A stretch of 64,000 nucleotides of DNA from Mediterraneibacter hominis (GCF_014287475.1 NZ_JACOPF010000002.1:186001-250000); one strand, 5' to 3'. Positions 43,817 to 53,546 are shown, counted from the first letter of the stretch. Program-made: numbers and translations. The notes: a model not told the origin generated them from the sequence alone.

Positions 43817-46243
43817 ATGTCGACAATCGGAGGACTTTCATCATCCACATCCACAAGCGCTTTAAGAGGCTACGGCGGACTCGCCAGCGGACTTGACAGA
43901 GACACCTTGATCGAACAGCTTACCGCCGGAACACAGGCGAAGATAGATAAAAAGAACCAGGCAAAGACAAGCCTGCAGTGGGAGCAGGAAGCAATTCGGG
44001 CGATTACGGACAAGATATACGATTTTACGAATAAGTACGCGTCGTATTCCTCGTCGGACAATCTGCTGGGTTCTTCTCTGTTCAGCCGTACGGATATCTC
44101 TGTAAACGGGGCAAACGGGAAGTATATCAGCGTAAGCGGTTCTACGCAGACATCAGATCTTCTGACCGTTCTGGGCGTAAAACAGCTTGCACAGAAGGCT
44201 TCCGCGACCAGCAATAATAACGCTTCCGACGGGAAACTGACTATGGGCAGTATTTCAGATGATCTGTCTGCCAAAACAGATGTCAATATGGTGGGCGGCG
44301 AAAAGATCTATATCAAATACGGCAATACAAGCTATACGATAGAGCTGGGCAGGGGCACAGATGAGGACGGCAACAAATATGAATACGATACGCCTGAACA
44401 GATCGCTGAGTCCTTTAACAAAGCGCTAGGAGAGGTTTCGATCGGAAATGACAAGACGCTGGCGGACGTCATGAGTATGGAAGCAGATGGTGGCAAGCTG
44501 AAGCTCACCAATAAGGACGCAGCAGGCAATAACCTTGAATTGACAGGCGGGACAGGGGACGTGCTGGTAAATCTCGGATTCCTCAATAAGGGAGAAGATA
44601 TCAGCAAACTGGACGACAACAGAAAGGTGATAGAGACAGGCAAGAGCTTGACCGCGGTGAATGAGGATACGGCGGTACAGAAAAAAACGATTAAGGAGCA
44701 GTTGGCGGGGCAGTCGATCAGCTTTTCCTATAACGGAACAGTGAAATGGATTGAGTTGCCGTCGGAGGCGGAGATGAAGGACTGGACCTCAATGGAAGAT
44801 GTCAAGGAGTATCTCCAGAAGGAATTGGACGACACATTTGGACGTGGAAGAATTGCAGTGGACTTAGAACCGAAAGATCCAAAACAACCAGACGGCATAC
44901 AGGTTTTAAGCTTTAGGACAACCCTGCCGGACGGAAGCGAAGACAATTCGTCAGTGCTCTCGATTACGGCGTCAACGGGACATTTGACTGGTGAGGATTC
45001 TCTGTTCGGTATGAAGGACGGGGAATCAAACCGTTTGAATCTGTCTGCTTCACTAAAGGACGCTGGACTGAAACATGAGTTTCATCCGGACTCGACAGGT
45101 AAGAAGCCACTGCTGAAAATTAACGACAAGGTAATTGAAGGGATTGATGAAAACAGTACGATCCAGGAGATCATAAACGCGGTGAACAACAGCGACGCGG
45201 GTGTGATCATGTCCTATCAGGAGAATACAGACCGGTTTGTGATCACGGCTGTACAAAATGGGGCGAGCGGACAGGTAGAGATCGAGGGAACCGTTGCGGA
45301 GGCATTGTTCGGTACAAAGAAGGAGGGAGAACCGGATATAACGGTAACAGCGGGAAAGGACGCCGTGATCGCCGTACAGTATGCCGGGAGCAATACGGTA
45401 ACAGAGATTACAAGAGATTCCAATACAATCACGGTAGACGGATTAAATATTACCGTAAATGGAACATTCGGCTATGATGAAGAGGGAAACAGAATTGAAG
45501 AGACAGAAGCAGTTACCTTTACAGCAAAGGCGGACATAGAAAAGACAGTAGAGACAGTAAAACAGATGATAGAGGATTTCAATGAGCTCCTTAAGCTGGT
45601 CAATGATGAGGTAAGCACAAAGCCAAACCGCGATTACGCTCCGCTTACCGCCTCTCAGAAAAAGGAACTGAGCGAGAATGAAATCGAGGTATGGGAAAAG
45701 GAAGCAAAAAAAGGTCTCCTATTTAATGATACAGATATAAGAGGGCTGACGGACGCGCTGCGTTTCGCGATACCAGATAATCTGCGCGCCGGATTGGAAG
45801 AGATAGGGATCACTGTTTCAACGAATTACGCGGACAATGGGAAGTTGACCTTTGATGAGAGCAAATTTAAGGCCGCGTTAGAAGCCAACCCGGAAAAGGT
45901 AAGAGAGTTGTTTTCTGCTAGCGCTGGAACAGATGAAGACGGCAATCCGATCAAAGGCGGACTGATGACGAACATGAAAACGATCATGGACAAGTATGCT
46001 TCAATGACGGGCGCTACGAAAGGAATCCTCGTGGAGCGCGCAGGTTCCGAACACTCCCTGACAAGTGTGTTAAATAATAGTATTCTTGATCAGATAAATG
46101 AAATAGAAGATCAGATAGAAAGATTGACGACGCAGCTTGTGACAGAACAGGATCGCTATATCTCCCAGTTTACCTCCCTGGAGACACTAATTTCCCAGAT
46201 GAACAGCCAGAGCAGCTGGCTTGCGCAGATGATGGGATCTTGA
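43817..46243 (+). CDS. fliD: Flagellar filament capping protein FliD
   Basis: Cap that promotes flagellin folding at the filament tip. The N-terminal FliD domain begins with GGLASGLDRDTLIEQLTAGT, and the C-terminal part has KAALEANPEKVRELFSA and the closing coiled coil with INEIEDQIERL and QMNSQSSWLAQM. At 808 residues it is long because of two or more inserted outer domains between about 180 and 560. AAGGAGAG precedes the ATG. Transcribed by SigD with fliS. Confidence 0.95.
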   Translation: MSTIGGLSSSTSTSALRGYGGLASGLDRDTLIEQLTAGTQAKIDKKNQAKTSLQWEQEAIRAITDKIYDFTNKYASYSSSDNLLGSSLFSRTDISVNGANGKYISVSGSTQTSDLLTVLGVKQLAQKASATSNNNASDGKLTMGSISDDLSAKTDVNMVGGEKIYIKYGNTSYTIELGRGTDEDGNKYEYDTPEQIAESFNKALGEVSIGNDKTLADVMSMEADGGKLKLTNKDAAGNNLELTGGTGDVLVNLGFLNKGEDISKLDDNRKVIETGKSLTAVNEDTAVQKKTIKEQLAGQSISFSYNGTVKWIELPSEAEMKDWTSMEDVKEYLQKELDDTFGRGRIAVDLEPKDPKQPDGIQVLSFRTTLPDGSEDNSSVLSITASTGHLTGEDSLFGMKDGESNRLNLSASLKDAGLKHEFHPDSTGKKPLLKINDKVIEGIDENSTIQEIINAVNNSDAGVIMSYQENTDRFVITAVQNGASGQVEIEGTVAEALFGTKKEGEPDITVTAGKDAVIAVQYAGSNTVTEITRDSNTITVDGLNITVNGTFGYDEEGNRIEETEAVTFTAKADIEKTVETVKQMIEDFNELLKLVNDEVSTKPNRDYAPLTASQKKELSENEIEVWEKEAKKGLLFNDTDIRGLTDALRFAIPDNLRAGLEEIGITVSTNYADNGKLTFDESKFKAALEANPEKVRELFSASAGTDEDGNPIKGGLMTNMKTIMDKYASMTGATKGILVERAGSEHSLTSVLNNSILDQINEIEDQIERLTTQLVTEQDRYISQFTSLETLISQMNSQSSWLAQMMGS

Positions 46244-46263
46244 CAGAGAAGAGAGGAATATAA

Positions 46264-46635
46264 ATGAGTGGAAATCCATATCAGAAATATAAAGAAGAGG
46301 CGGTCATGACTATGACTCCGGGGGAAATGCTGCTTCTGCTTTATGACGAGCTGTTAAAGCGCCTGACTTTAGCAGAGCTACATCTGAATAAAGAAAATTT
46401 TAACGAATTTGAAAAGCAGGTGACCCGTTCAGAGGAAATTGTCAGATACCTAAAGGAAACACTGGATTTTCAATATCCAATCAGCAGGGAGTTATATCAG
46501 ATGTATGATTTCTTTCTGGTTGAGCTAAGCAGAGCGCATGCTTCCAGAAAAAAAGAGCTGCTGCAGGAGGTACGGCGCCTTGCACAAGAACTAAGAGAGG
46601 CGTTTGGGGAAGCGGAAAAGAAGGTATCAGAATGA
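46264..46635 (+). CDS. fliS: Flagellin export chaperone FliS
   Basis: Binds the flagellin C-terminus before export. The family core is visible: YQKYKEEAVMTMTPGEMLLL, LYDELLKRLTLAELHLNKEN and the helix bundle to EAEKKVSE. It is 123 residues. It overlaps the next gene by four bases (ATGA). Confidence 0.95.
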   Translation: MSGNPYQKYKEEAVMTMTPGEMLLLLYDELLKRLTLAELHLNKENFNEFEKQVTRSEEIVRYLKETLDFQYPISRELYQMYDFFLVELSRAHASRKKELLQEVRRLAQELREAFGEAEKKVSE

Positions 46636-47033
46636 CAGGAGAAGAATACAAGGACGGAATAGAACAGCTTTTACAGCTAGTCCAGAGAGAATACAGACAG
46701 ATAAATGAAATCAGAGAACTGACAGAGGAGTTGACAGAAGCCTTCGGCAGGGACGATCAGGTTTCTGTGCAGATGCTTTTGAAAATGAGAGGAAATTCCA
46801 TGTCGGAGGCTGACAAAGTAAAAAAACAAAAGAACATGATTTTGTCAGCGCTGGGTGGGAACGAACGTATACAGAAGCTTATAAACGGAGAGCATATATC
46901 CGGCATGACAGAGACAGAAAAACGGATCTGCATGATTGCGGCGGGAAAAAAGGAAACGCTGGCAAAAGCAGTAGAATTGGATAGATACATCAACAGGCGG
47001 ATAACAGGAGGAAAATCTTTCTACGATAAATAA
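46632..47033 (+). CDS. Small helical protein after fliS, FliT-like by position
   Basis: A 133-residue, charged, all-helical protein without a recognised domain (LVQREYRQINEIRELTEELT, SVQMLLKMRGNSM, ELDRYINRRITGG). Its place directly after fliS, with coupled translation and a following terminator, is that of FliT, the FliD chaperone. Its Ile/Leu-heptad pattern fits a chaperone-like bundle. Sequence similarity to FliT or FlgN is not clear, so the role is inferred from position only. Confidence 0.6.
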   Translation: MTGEEYKDGIEQLLQLVQREYRQINEIRELTEELTEAFGRDDQVSVQMLLKMRGNSMSEADKVKKQKNMILSALGGNERIQKLINGEHISGMTETEKRICMIAAGKKETLAKAVELDRYINRRITGGKSFYDK

Positions 47034-47041
47034 AGAGAAGA

Positions 47042-47097
47042 AACCGGAAAACAACGGGCAGATTCCAAAAGTCTGCCGCGGGCTTTCCGGTTATTTT
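47042..47097 (+). terminator. Terminator of the fliD operon
   Basis: Outer arms AACCGGAAA and TTTCCGGTT and an inner GGGCAGA/TCTGCC hairpin, followed by ATTTT. It starts eight bases after the last gene and ends just before the ABC-ATPase gene. Confidence 0.85.
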
Positions 47098-47113
47098 CGT
47101 AATGAGGAGAAGC

Positions 47114-47857
47114 ATGGAAGCAATTATTTTTAATGAGGTAAGCAAAGTATTTGACAACGGAGAGATCGGCGTGGAGAAGTTGTCATTTCGCATAAATAGG
47201 GGGGAATTTGTTTTTATTATCGGAAGAAGCGGAGCAGGGAAAAGCACGCTTTTGAAACTAATCAGTCAGCAGATACACGCAACCTCCGGTACAATATGGG
47301 TAAACGGCAAAGATATAGCGGAGCTTACCAGAAAGGAGCTTCCTTATTTCCACAGACAGATAGGGATCATGCAGCCGGAATTCGGGCTTCTGGATGACAG
47401 AAGCCTGTTCGATAATGTAGAGCTTGCCATGAAGGCTACAGAACAGTCTGGAAAAAAGGCAAGGAGAAGAGTAACACAGATACTGAATATTATGGGAATT
47501 GGCAAAAGGGCAAAGTTTTATCCCAGAGAGGTTTCTATGGGGGAGGCGGCGCGTGCAATGCTGGCGCGTGCAATGGCAATAAACCCGTCGATTCTTCTCG
47601 CAGATGAACCAACGGCGAATTTAGATTCGGACGCAGCATGGGATATTATGTGCCTGCTGGAGGAATTGAACCGGTTGGGCGTAACGGTGATCGTGGCAAG
47701 CCATAACCAGGAATTAGTTTCTATTATGAGAAAGAGGGTTATGACACTGGCATTGGGAAAATTAGTAGCGGACGAAAAGCACGCGGTATACAACGTAATG
47801 GCGGCAGATGTGATAGAAGAAAGAAGGGTACTAAATGAACGGAGCAGGAAGATATGA
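47114..47857 (+). CDS. Stand-alone FtsE-like ABC ATPase
   Basis: A 247-residue ATP-binding subunit most like FtsE: Walker A GRSGAGKS (37-44), Walker B ILLADEP, D-loop NLD and H-loop ASHNQE. The ABC signature LSGGQ is replaced by VSMGE (140-144), which may weaken ATP hydrolysis. No membrane partner (FtsX-type) is near. The start at 47114 follows GAGGAG. It overlaps the next gene by 23 bases, so the two are made together. Its role in the flagellar cluster is unknown. Confidence 0.8.
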   Translation: MEAIIFNEVSKVFDNGEIGVEKLSFRINRGEFVFIIGRSGAGKSTLLKLISQQIHATSGTIWVNGKDIAELTRKELPYFHRQIGIMQPEFGLLDDRSLFDNVELAMKATEQSGKKARRRVTQILNIMGIGKRAKFYPREVSMGEAARAMLARAMAINPSILLADEPTANLDSDAAWDIMCLLEELNRLGVTVIVASHNQELVSIMRKRVMTLALGKLVADEKHAVYNVMAADVIEERRVLNERSRKI

Positions 47858-48986
47858 GGCGGACTATTTGATTGAGCTGATATCCGGAGCGGTAAACCAG
47901 AAGGAAGTATTCTTAAGGCAGAAGCCTGTGTCCTGGCAGTGGATATATAAAATGTCGGATTATCACCATGTGTCAAATTTAGTGTACTATAAGATCCTGT
48001 GGGCGGACAGCAGAGAGATAAAAATGTGGAAGGACAAATTTGAAGAACGATACCGAACCGCGATCCGACTCCAGGAAAAGTATAAAAAAATAAAAGAAGA
48101 ATTGGAAGAAGAGCTGGAGAGGAAAAAGGTGAACGCTCTCTTTCTGGGAGAAGCGGCAATTCTTCCGTATTATCCACAACCAGAGATGCGCATGCCCGAA
48201 TCGTTACAGATTCTCGTAATGAAAAATGAAATGGAAAGAATCCCGTCCATTATGTATCAACTTGATTTTGAACCGGAGAGAGAGGGAGAAAAGACAGTCC
48301 CCAGGCGCTACAGGAGGATTCCAGATATAAAAGTAGAGTTCTGCGAGAAGTTGAAGTTTACAGACCCGGAGATCGAGGTTCGTTTTTCTGATTTTCCGAA
48401 AAGAGTCAAAAGAAAAGACAACAGGAAGTATATACGAGAATTAGAAGGGGAAGCGCTGTATCTGTATTTTATATGCCGGATGGCGGAAAGGTACGCGAAA
48501 GGCCAGGCAGAAATAAGGGATCTCGTAGATTTCTGGATTTTATTAAGCAAGGTTGGACATAGCCTTCCATGGAAGAGAATACAGGATGAGATCGAGATAA
48601 TGGGAATAGAGGTTTTTTCAGAATATCTGGTAAAATTGGCGGGCAGGTGGTTTGGAGGACTGAGATTTCCAGAGGAGGCGGCTGTCTTTTCAGATATGCA
48701 GGCGTATATTTTTTCAAAAGGAGAAAGGGCGCGCAAGGAAAATGAAAGTATCCTGCCGCTCGTAAAAACAGTGGAGGATATTTACTACCGAGACTTAAAA
48801 AAAGAAGAACGCCAGAAACGAAGAAAATGGGAATTTCCCTCGCTAAATTATATGAAGGGCGTCTATCCGGTACTTGAAAAGTATCCGTACCTGCTGCCGG
48901 TATGCTGGGGAATCAGAAGGATGAAAAGCAGGCGATACAGCCATCGAGAGGAGAAAAAAGAGAAGAAAGAGACAAAAGAAACTTAA
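47835..48986 (+). CDS. Nucleotidyltransferase-family protein (NTP_transf_5-like), probably inactive
   Basis: A 383-residue protein. The middle part (residues 90-250) resembles the uncharacterised nucleotidyltransferase family found in polysaccharide loci (KVNALFLGEAAILPYYPQPE, MRMPESLQILVMKNEMERI). In active relatives the stretch after the Arg reads Asp-x-Asp; here it reads ESLQ, so the metal site looks lost. A long coiled segment (VRLQ... KYKKIKEELEEELERKK) lies around 70-95. It begins inside the FtsE-like gene. The SigD promoter of flgM overlaps its stop codon. Confidence 0.6.
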   Translation: MNGAGRYEADYLIELISGAVNQKEVFLRQKPVSWQWIYKMSDYHHVSNLVYYKILWADSREIKMWKDKFEERYRTAIRLQEKYKKIKEELEEELERKKVNALFLGEAAILPYYPQPEMRMPESLQILVMKNEMERIPSIMYQLDFEPEREGEKTVPRRYRRIPDIKVEFCEKLKFTDPEIEVRFSDFPKRVKRKDNRKYIRELEGEALYLYFICRMAERYAKGQAEIRDLVDFWILLSKVGHSLPWKRIQDEIEIMGIEVFSEYLVKLAGRWFGGLRFPEEAAVFSDMQAYIFSKGERARKENESILPLVKTVEDIYYRDLKKEERQKRRKWEFPSLNYMKGVYPVLEKYPYLLPVCWGIRRMKSRRYSHREEKKEKKETKET

Positions 48987-49009
48987 TATTTTCCGGTATA
49001 TGACGATAA
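48983..49009 (+). promoter_or_regulatory. SigD promoter of the flgM operon
   Basis: TTAA (48983-48986, in TTAATATT), 15-base spacer, GACGATAA (49002-49009). It overlaps the stop of the preceding gene and lies about 85 bases before flgM. The C/T-rich spacer has no G run. Confidence 0.7.
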
Positions 49010-49093
49010 TTATATATAGAGAACAAGGGTACTGCTTTCCTGTGTGAGGAAGAACAAAGAATCTTGCCTTGGGAAGCAAAGGAGGCGTCGAGG

Positions 49094-49414
49094 ATGAAGA
49101 TTGGAATAGAGCATGTGATGAATATTTATGGGAAGCCTTCCATCAGGGGAAAGGAAAGCAATGTGGAACAAAGAGAAGCAGCACTGCATGGACAGCAGTT
49201 TGACCAGGTGGTTTTCACCTCATCTTCCCGCGACATAAAAGAAAAACTGTTCACAGAACAGGTAATAAAGGGGCTCAGGCAGCAGGTGCAGACAAAGAAG
49301 GATAACAGCCAGAAAATAGAACAACTGCGGGAGGCTGTCAGAGAAGGAAGATACGTACCGGACAGCAGGGAAACCGCCGCTCGTATTTTACTCATGGGAG
49401 GAAAAGAGGAATGA
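49094..49414 (+). CDS. flgM: Anti-sigma-28 factor FlgM
   Basis: Binds SigD and keeps it silent until exported. It is 106 residues, mostly polar, with the C-terminal sigma-binding part KIEQLREAVREGRYVPDSRE typical of FlgM. The start at 49094 has AGGAGG about nine bases upstream. It overlaps flgN by four bases (ATGA) and is transcribed by SigD itself, a negative loop. Confidence 0.9.
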   Translation: MKIGIEHVMNIYGKPSIRGKESNVEQREAALHGQQFDQVVFTSSSRDIKEKLFTEQVIKGLRQQVQTKKDNSQKIEQLREAVREGRYVPDSRETAARILLMGGKEE

Positions 49415-49860
49415 AAGAACTCTGTGATATTTTAAGAGAGATGACGGCACTTTTCAGAGAATTTCTTCCCCTGGAGGAGGAAAAGCTGAAAGCGGCGCAA
49501 AGAAAGCAGGTAACCTTCATTGAGGACTGTATGGGAAAGGAACAGGCGCTGCTTTTAAGGATACGCGGTCTGGAGCAAAAAAGGGAAAGCTTTCTGGGGA
49601 AGAAAGGACTGCAGGGCAGAACGTTAAGAGAGATCATAGCGGAACAGCCGGAAGAAGAGAAAAAAGAACTGGCAGAAGTTTTCGAAAAGTTCAGCAATGC
49701 AGTAAAGACATTCTCCGCTTTGAACGGAGAGGCAATGAAGCTGATACAGATAAATCTTCACGAGCTTGAGAAGGCAGCGAAAGAAAAAGAAGGAAGATCC
49801 TACGGTAAGGGTAAAGAAACAGCGGAGTCGATCCCGCATCTGACGGATCGGATTGTGTAA
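49411..49860 (+). CDS. flgN: FlgK/FlgL export chaperone FlgN
   Basis: A 149-residue helical chaperone for hook-filament junction proteins: REMTALFREFLPLEEEKLKA, then VTFIEDCMGKEQALLLRIRG, typical of the FlgN family. It lies between flgM and flgK, its usual place, and is coupled to flgM. Confidence 0.9.
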   Translation: MKELCDILREMTALFREFLPLEEEKLKAAQRKQVTFIEDCMGKEQALLLRIRGLEQKRESFLGKKGLQGRTLREIIAEQPEEEKKELAEVFEKFSNAVKTFSALNGEAMKLIQINLHELEKAAKEKEGRSYGKGKETAESIPHLTDRIV

Positions 49861-49881
49861 GAGGACAGGAGGTAAGAAAAG

Positions 49882-51420
49882 ATGATTCGTTCAACATTCG
49901 CCGGATTTTCAACAGCACAGCTTGCTATGGCGGCAAGCCAAAAATCATTGGACGTAGTGGGACAGAACATAGCAAATATGAATACGCCGGGCTATACCAG
50001 ACAGAGGCTGGATTTACAAAGTATCAGTCCCTCTGGGCACAGTCAGTGGAACAGCCTGTATTCTACTAAAGTAGGACAGGGTGTTATGATGACCTCGGTT
50101 TCCCAGATACGTGATCCTTTCCTGGACATTCAGTACCGGAATCAGCTTACCGAGACGGGAACAGCAGACGCGATGGACACAATTCTAAGCAAAATAGGAG
50201 AGGTTTTTGACGAGACGTCGAGAGACAGTATCCGCAGCGCTCTGAATAATGTGGTATCCCAGTTGGAGAATATGTCGAACGCGAATAACGCGGGACAGGA
50301 CACCTCAGATAAGCTTGTCCGTTCAGCAATGGAGGTTTTACTAAATATTTTCCATGATAACGCGGAATCTGTAAAGGATATTGAAACAGAACTGATCGGC
50401 AGGTTGGAAGGAACAGAATCACAGAAAATACAATCCTATCTGGATAAAATCGTAGAATTGAACAAAGCGATTAAAAGCAGTCAGGTGATGGGAAGTCCGG
50501 CTCTGGAGCTGCAGGATCAGAGAAACAGTCTGATAGACGAACTGGCTACTTATCTCCCGATTAACATAAGCTACAAGCAGGTGGACGTAGGGGGCAATAC
50601 ATTTGTAGAGACTTTGAAAATTACTTTCAAGGACTCACAGGGAAATGAATACGTGCTGGTGGACGACAGCGAAAAGGCGGAGATCACAATCGGAAGCGAC
50701 GAAGGGATGCCGCCGCTTAGCATCAGCATAAAGGACGCAGAAGGAAAAGAAGGAGACATAACCGATACTCTCGGAGACGGCGTGCTCAAGGGCTATGTGG
50801 ATATGCTCAATAAGAGCGGAATTTATGACGGAACGGACGTTAAGGGAATCGGGTATTACGGAACATATTTTGACAACTTTGTCGATACCTTTGCAAAAAC
50901 ATTAAATAAGTTGAACATGGATGCCGGCGGGGGAGCGCTTTTTGAGACAAGCGACGGGAACGCTGCGTTTACGGCGGAGAATATTCGTATTTCAGAGGGA
51001 TGGATGAATGGTACTGTTAAGATTGAAACCACCGCGCAGGAAGGTGCGGGGGATACGGACAACAGTTCTGCGAATGACAATGTCCTTAAGATGATTCATG
51101 CATTGACCACAGATAAATGGAAATTTACCAACGCAGACGGCGCGATTGTATTTGAGGGAAACTTTTTTGATGCGTATGACCACCTTCAGAATACGCAGGC
51201 GTCGGAGAGAAGCTCTGTGTCTACCATTTTAGAGAGTAGGGTAACGGTACTGAACCAGATCGCGAATTCGAAGGATTCTGTTTCGGGTGTTTCTCTGGAC
51301 GAAGAGGTAATGAATCTGATGAAATACCAGCAGTCTTACAACGCGGCGGCGAGACTGATGACAACCCTGGATGAAGCACTGGATACGTTGATTAACAATA
51401 CAGGTGTCGTAGGAAGATAG
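49882..51420 (+). CDS. flgK: Flagellar hook-associated protein FlgK
   Basis: First hook-filament junction protein, 512 residues. N-terminus STAQLAMAASQKSLDVVGQN, IANMNTPGYTRQRLDLQ; C-terminus VSLDEEVMNLMKYQQSYNAA as in the family. The middle domain (about 210-430) is variable. AGGAGGT precedes the ATG. It is followed by flgL. Confidence 0.96.
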   Translation: MIRSTFAGFSTAQLAMAASQKSLDVVGQNIANMNTPGYTRQRLDLQSISPSGHSQWNSLYSTKVGQGVMMTSVSQIRDPFLDIQYRNQLTETGTADAMDTILSKIGEVFDETSRDSIRSALNNVVSQLENMSNANNAGQDTSDKLVRSAMEVLLNIFHDNAESVKDIETELIGRLEGTESQKIQSYLDKIVELNKAIKSSQVMGSPALELQDQRNSLIDELATYLPINISYKQVDVGGNTFVETLKITFKDSQGNEYVLVDDSEKAEITIGSDEGMPPLSISIKDAEGKEGDITDTLGDGVLKGYVDMLNKSGIYDGTDVKGIGYYGTYFDNFVDTFAKTLNKLNMDAGGGALFETSDGNAAFTAENIRISEGWMNGTVKIETTAQEGAGDTDNSSANDNVLKMIHALTTDKWKFTNADGAIVFEGNFFDAYDHLQNTQASERSSVSTILESRVTVLNQIANSKDSVSGVSLDEEVMNLMKYQQSYNAAARLMTTLDEALDTLINNTGVVGR

Positions 51421-51432
51421 GAGGCGGAGAAG

Positions 51433-52437
51433 ATGAGAGTTACGACCAATATGGTGATGAGAAACTATCAGAACAATTTAAACAGTACGGCAGGGGGACT
51501 GGAAATCAGCCGCAAACAGGTTGAAACGCAGAGAAGATTTTCATCTTCTTATGAGGATCCGTCCTCCGCTGCGCGGGCAGCAGTGTTGGAACGTCGTTAC
51601 GCCAGAAACGCGGATTACCAGAATAACGTAGAAAATACGATGAAATGGCAGGACTGCCAGGAGGACGCGGTTATGCAGCTTGGAAAAATCACGACAACGA
51701 TCGCAGAGGACTATTCGTTGAAGGCGCTTACAGACACAGCTTCAGACGTAGGAAGAGATACGTACGCGCAGGCGCTTCGGGAAATGCAGAAGTCTATGGT
51801 GCAGATATTAAACAGTAGGTACGGCGACTCCTTTGTTATGGGAGGAAATGGAGGAACGGAGGAAGCGCCCTTTGAATTGTCAGAGGACGGAAAGACGCTG
51901 CTTTACCGGGGAGTAGACGTCAATGATCCCGCGAACGCGGAGGCGCTGGAACAACTTTCTAAAGAAACCTCCTACGTAGATCTGGGATTTGGCTTAAGCT
52001 ATGACCAGGACGGGGAGCTGGTGTCCTCCAGCGCGTTTGACTGCGCACTTCCTGGAATCAATGTTGTAGGTTTTGGAAAGACAGAGGAGGGAACGAGCAG
52101 GAACCTGATTCTTCTGGCAGGGCAGATGGCAGAAGTATTAGAAGCGGAAGAATTTGACAGAGAAGCATATGAAAAGTTATGGGATCAGTTTAAGGAGGGC
52201 GCTTCGGAGGTACAGGACACATCGACAGAGCTGGGAACGAAAACGCAGCTTCTGAATACGACAATGTCAAAGCTGGAAAATGAGAGCATCTCTATTCAGG
52301 AGCAGTATAACAGCCAGATTGGCATTGATCCGGCAGAGGCGATTATGAATTACTCATGGGCTATGTATTCTTATAACAGCGCTTTGAAGATAGGGACGAG
52401 TATTATCGGTCCTTCGCTGTTAGATTTTATAAAATAG
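51433..52437 (+). CDS. flgL: Flagellar hook-associated protein FlgL
   Basis: Second hook-filament junction protein, 334 residues, related to flagellin. N-terminus RVTTNMVMRNYQNNLNST, C-terminal coiled coil NTTMSKLENESISIQEQYNS and EAIMNYSWAMYSYNSALKIG. GGAGGCGGAG precedes the ATG. It lies 12 bases after flgK. Confidence 0.95.
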   Translation: MRVTTNMVMRNYQNNLNSTAGGLEISRKQVETQRRFSSSYEDPSSAARAAVLERRYARNADYQNNVENTMKWQDCQEDAVMQLGKITTTIAEDYSLKALTDTASDVGRDTYAQALREMQKSMVQILNSRYGDSFVMGGNGGTEEAPFELSEDGKTLLYRGVDVNDPANAEALEQLSKETSYVDLGFGLSYDQDGELVSSSAFDCALPGINVVGFGKTEEGTSRNLILLAGQMAEVLEAEEFDREAYEKLWDQFKEGASEVQDTSTELGTKTQLLNTTMSKLENESISIQEQYNSQIGIDPAEAIMNYSWAMYSYNSALKIGTSIIGPSLLDFIK

Positions 52438-52458
52438 TGAAAGGAAGGAGGGGCAGTT

Positions 52459-53079
52459 ATGGAAGCACTTTTAAAGATTACCACGGTTCCGATGGAATAT
52501 GAATTAAAAGTTGAACATGCCAGACTGGAACATGGGCGTAGTTCGCCGCCGCTTATTGAGACAGACAGACATAGAGGCGGACTTCGCATGCGCAGCCGTC
52601 CCGCCCGCCTGAAGCTGGATACCTATGAGGCGCGGAACTCAGTTGTCCCGACGACAAAAAATGCGATTTACCAGGCAGCGCAGAGAGGAATGGAGGCAGC
52701 CGGGAATACCGCGCAGATGTATGCCAGAGAGATGGCGCAGATGCAGTGGTCAAAGCCCGGAGAAGGAGGCAGAATGCTGCATCAGATATTTACACAGAGA
52801 ATGGAGATGCCGGACGGACAGTTTGAGATGAAATTCATTCCGACGACAGGCGCGCAGGTATCGTATCAAAAAGGGGAATTGTCTACAGAGTATCAGATGG
52901 ACAGACTGACATTTAACTTAAAGCTCAACAACGGAACAGTTGAGTTTATTCCGGGCAGCATAGAGATGATTATTACCCAGTATCCGGACGTACAGATCGA
53001 ATATATGGGTAAGCCCCTTTATGTACCGCCGAGTGCGGCAGAACATTTTACAGGCGGCACGATGGATAAGACAGCGTGA
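52459..53079 (+). CDS. YviE-like protein (DUF6470 family)
   Basis: A 206-residue protein occupying the yviE place in the Bacillus-type order flgL-yviE-fliW-csrA. Typical parts are the N-terminal MEALLKITTVPMEYELKVEH and the C-terminal VEFIPGSIEMIITQYPDVQIEY. A basic Arg-rich stretch lies at 35-60. Function is unknown. Its stop overlaps a possible fliW start; I place fliW at 53097. Confidence 0.85.
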   Translation: MEALLKITTVPMEYELKVEHARLEHGRSSPPLIETDRHRGGLRMRSRPARLKLDTYEARNSVVPTTKNAIYQAAQRGMEAAGNTAQMYAREMAQMQWSKPGEGGRMLHQIFTQRMEMPDGQFEMKFIPTTGAQVSYQKGELSTEYQMDRLTFNLKLNNGTVEFIPGSIEMIITQYPDVQIEYMGKPLYVPPSAAEHFTGGTMDKTA

Positions 53080-53096
53080 CCGCAGCGGGAGAAGTG

Positions 53097-53546
53097 ATGG
53101 AGAGAAAGTTAGAGACAGAAGAAGAAAACCGAGAAAGAGATAACAGCATTTATTTTAAGGAAGGGCTTTTTGGATTTGAAACATGCAAAAGGTTCCTTCC
53201 TGTTGCCGTTGAAAAAGACAGCGATGCAGTACTGATTCTTCAGAGTATGGAGGACGACAACATTTCCTTTGTACTGATGAATCCTTTTATTCTAAAGGAG
53301 GATTATGCTCCGGAGATTCCGGAAGACGAGCTGAAGGAACTTGGAGAGGCGGAGGAAAAGGACTACTCTTGGTATGTTTTATGTGTCGCAAGAACTCCGG
53401 CGGAGAAAAGCACAGTGAATCTAAAGTGCCCGATTGTTGTAAATACCGTGACACACAGGGCGAAACAAGTCATTCTCGATAAGCGTGAATATGGATTCCG
53501 GCATACACTTGGGGAGCTTACCCGGAGGGAGAAAAAGATATGTTGA
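53097..53546 (+). CDS. fliW: Flagellar assembly factor FliW
   Basis: Binds free flagellin or CsrA; when flagellin is exported FliW frees itself and sequesters CsrA, letting flagellin be translated. It is 149 residues with the family stretch EGLFGFETCKRFLPVAVEKD and CPIVVNTVTHRAKQVILDKR. ATG 53097 is preferred because GGGAG precedes it. It overlaps csrA by seven bases. Confidence 0.94.
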   Translation: MERKLETEEENRERDNSIYFKEGLFGFETCKRFLPVAVEKDSDAVLILQSMEDDNISFVLMNPFILKEDYAPEIPEDELKELGEAEEKDYSWYVLCVARTPAEKSTVNLKCPIVVNTVTHRAKQVILDKREYGFRHTLGELTRREKKIC

